A stretch of 64,000 nt of DNA, from the NCBI RefSeq assembly GCF_001039475.1, contig NZ_LELK01000009.1, positions 124,001 through 188,000 of the forward strand, written 5' to 3'. Below, in pieces: positions 62,892 through 64,000 of the stretch (position 1 is the first letter of the stretch; each line of letters opens with the position of its first letter). The position numbers and the translations under genes are program-made. The stretch comes from Guptibacillus hwajinpoensis. GTDB taxonomy: Bacteria > Bacillota > Bacilli > Bacillales > Guptibacillaceae. The notes under the pieces are model-generated. The model ran no database searches and was not told the origin of the DNA. It was given only the letters and a program-made list of their open reading frames with translations.

Positions 62892-63944
62892 ATGACATCA
62901 TTTGGCATTATGCAGTCCTCGTTTATGCACGAGCACCATTATATAGAAAGAATCGCACGAGAGGGCAGCTCATTAGGGTTTTCCATCTATCGTTTTCTAC
63001 CTGATCAGACTCCGTTAGATGATATTAGAGGCTTAACCTACGATCATTCCTTACAATCTTGGAAGAAGGCAAGGTTCCCTGTACCAGATTTTATTTACGA
63101 TCGGTGCTTCTACCGTGCAACTAAAAAAGAAAGCCAATCCTTCTTTGTGAAATGGTTGAAAAATCAAACGAAAGCCACCTTTCTCGGCTACGGCCTTCCT
63201 GGGAAATGGATGATCTATAACTATTTAAAAACCGACTCAGTTCTTCGCAGACACCTTCCAAAAACTTTTAAGCTTCAGCATCACACCACTTCTAGGCTGT
63301 TGTCTGATTGGTTTGAGAACCATAACACGCTTATCCTAAAGCCTATTATCGGATCGCAAGGAAATGGACTTATTCACATCAAAAAGACTTCTCAAAAGAT
63401 CTCTCTTCAAATCAATCATAAAGGAAACGTCATCCATCATACTTATGATACAACCAGTTCTTTTCTTCAATTTGTTAATAGATTGTTGTACCAACGAGAT
63501 TATATCGCTCAAGAAATGCTGACATTGCTCGACGAGAACCAAAGACCATTCGACAGGAGAGTTGTCTTAAAGAAAATATCTAATTCTATGTGGTGTGAGT
63601 TAGGTCGTGCCATGCGTGTAGGAAAGAAACACTCTTTCGTTTCTAATTTGCATAGTGGCGGAACGATCGAACATGACGAAAAAGTCGCTTTACCATCTGA
63701 GCTACTTCTTGCTGCAGATGAGAAGATTACACATCTAGCTCCACATGTTGCTACATTATTAGAAAAAAAGTACTCTCCTCTATTCGAACTAGGTCTCGAT
63801 TTTGGCATAGATCAATCCGGTAAAGTTTGGTTACTTGAAGCTAATTCAAAACCAGGGCATCGAATTATTCCAAGACAAGTTAATTATCCTGCTTTGCTAT
63901 TTGAATACTGCAGTTCTCTCCTTAACGAGAAGGAAGGGGTTTAA
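62892..63944 (+). CDS. yheC: YheC/YheD-family ATP-grasp protein (YheC-like)
   Basis: A 350-residue second member of the family, lacking the N-terminal domain of yheD. It has FGIMQSSFMHEHHYIERIAREG at the start, LILKPIIGSQGNGLIHI (about 150-166) and the terminal FELGLDFGIDQSGKVWLLEANSKPGH. It uses AGGAGG five bases before its ATG and is cotranscribed with yheD. A third reading frame starts 3 bp after its stop codon, so the operon is longer. It likely modifies or decorates the spore surface together with YheD. Confidence 0.87.
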   Translation: MTSFGIMQSSFMHEHHYIERIAREGSSLGFSIYRFLPDQTPLDDIRGLTYDHSLQSWKKARFPVPDFIYDRCFYRATKKESQSFFVKWLKNQTKATFLGYGLPGKWMIYNYLKTDSVLRRHLPKTFKLQHHTTSRLLSDWFENHNTLILKPIIGSQGNGLIHIKKTSQKISLQINHKGNVIHHTYDTTSSFLQFVNRLLYQRDYIAQEMLTLLDENQRPFDRRVVLKKISNSMWCELGRAMRVGKKHSFVSNLHSGGTIEHDEKVALPSELLLAADEKITHLAPHVATLLEKKYSPLFELGLDFGIDQSGKVWLLEANSKPGHRIIPRQVNYPALLFEYCSSLLNEKEGV

Positions 63945-63947
63945 AAA

Positions 63948-64000
63948 ATGAATACAATACTTTCATTGAAAAAAGAAAAGAATTCTACTGGAACGTTTTA
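63948..64000 (+). CDS. Start of a further gene in the yheDC operon (cut by window)
   Basis: An ATG lies 3 bp after the yheC stop codon, with AAGGAAGGGG about 8 bases upstream, and reads MNTILSLKKEKNSTGTF to the window edge. Only 17 residues are visible, too few to name the family. The tight spacing points to a third member of the operon, possibly another YheC/YheD-like protein. Confidence 0.5.
   Translation, partial: MNTILSLKKEKNSTGTF

Noticed and set aside
1-64000. tRNA or rRNA genes, prophage or transposase genes
   Set aside because: Looked for and not seen: no GTTCGA-type T-arm within a cloverleaf pattern in the gaps, and no integrase, transposase or phage structural proteins.

Overview
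The window reads as chromosome of a low-GC, endospore-forming member of the Bacillaceae. Most genes have recognisable Bacillus subtilis counterparts in broadly the same order (lplJ-yhfI; pbpF-hemEHY-yhgD-yhgE; ecsABC-hit; serC-trpP-yhaH-scoC-yhaI; prsA-yhaL; yhaM; yhaN-yhaO; yhaP-yhaQ; yhaX; yheA-yheB; yheD-yheC). Extra genes and two families of structured intergenic repeats show it is not B. subtilis itself. I see no rRNA, tRNA, prophage, insertion sequence with a transposase, or CRISPR array.

Layout. 0-7.5 kb: truncated lipoate ligase, a small gene followed by a tandem array of double-hairpin repeats, a metallo-hydrolase coupled to a DeoR/SorC-type regulator, transketolase, and a GH13 oligo-1,6-glucosidase with a cre-like site at its promoter. 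7.9-15.5 kb: an orphan amino-acid-type ABC ATPase, then an osmoprotection block (GbsR/OpcR-type regulator, OpuA glycine betaine transporter, and an OpuC-like transporter with one permease gene and a SigB-like promoter). 15.7-26 kb: YhgE membrane protein, its TetR regulator and a KinB-like kinase, then hemY-hemH-hemE and a class A penicillin-binding protein. 26-32 kb: a stress block (heme monooxygenase, PRC-barrel protein, formate/nitrite-type channel, lipid kinase, PAP2 phosphatase, DJ-1/PfpI protein, ferritin-like protein), in which five genes or operons have SigB-like promoters. 32-44.6 kb: ecsABC, hit, serC, tryptophan transporter trpP with a TRAP-like leader, yhaH, scoC, yhaI, ypmS, prsA. 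44.5-53.4 kb: yhaL with a SigE-like promoter, an MFS transporter, the exoribonuclease yhaM, a CssRS-type secretion-stress two-component system, and the SbcCD-like pair yhaN-yhaO. 53.7-64 kb: ABC exporter yhaQP, a small gene followed by a second array of the double-hairpin repeat, aldehyde dehydrogenase dhaS, yhaX, yheA, yheB and the spore-coat-associated ATP-grasp genes yheD-yheC, with the start of another gene at the edge.

How it fits together. Protein export and its quality control are concentrated here (PrsA foldase, ScoC, EcsABC, CssRS-type sensor), as are osmotic protection (two transporters, one regulator), heme synthesis plus a heme-degrading enzyme, and sporulation functions (KinB-like kinase, yhaL, yhaX, yheCD). 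The parts least explained by known genes are the two repeat families: an approximately 118-bp double-hairpin module in two tandem arrays, each starting at the stop codon of a small gene, and an approximately 200-bp element with terminal inverted repeats in four scattered copies. All assignments come from reading the sequence and family knowledge; no database search was run.
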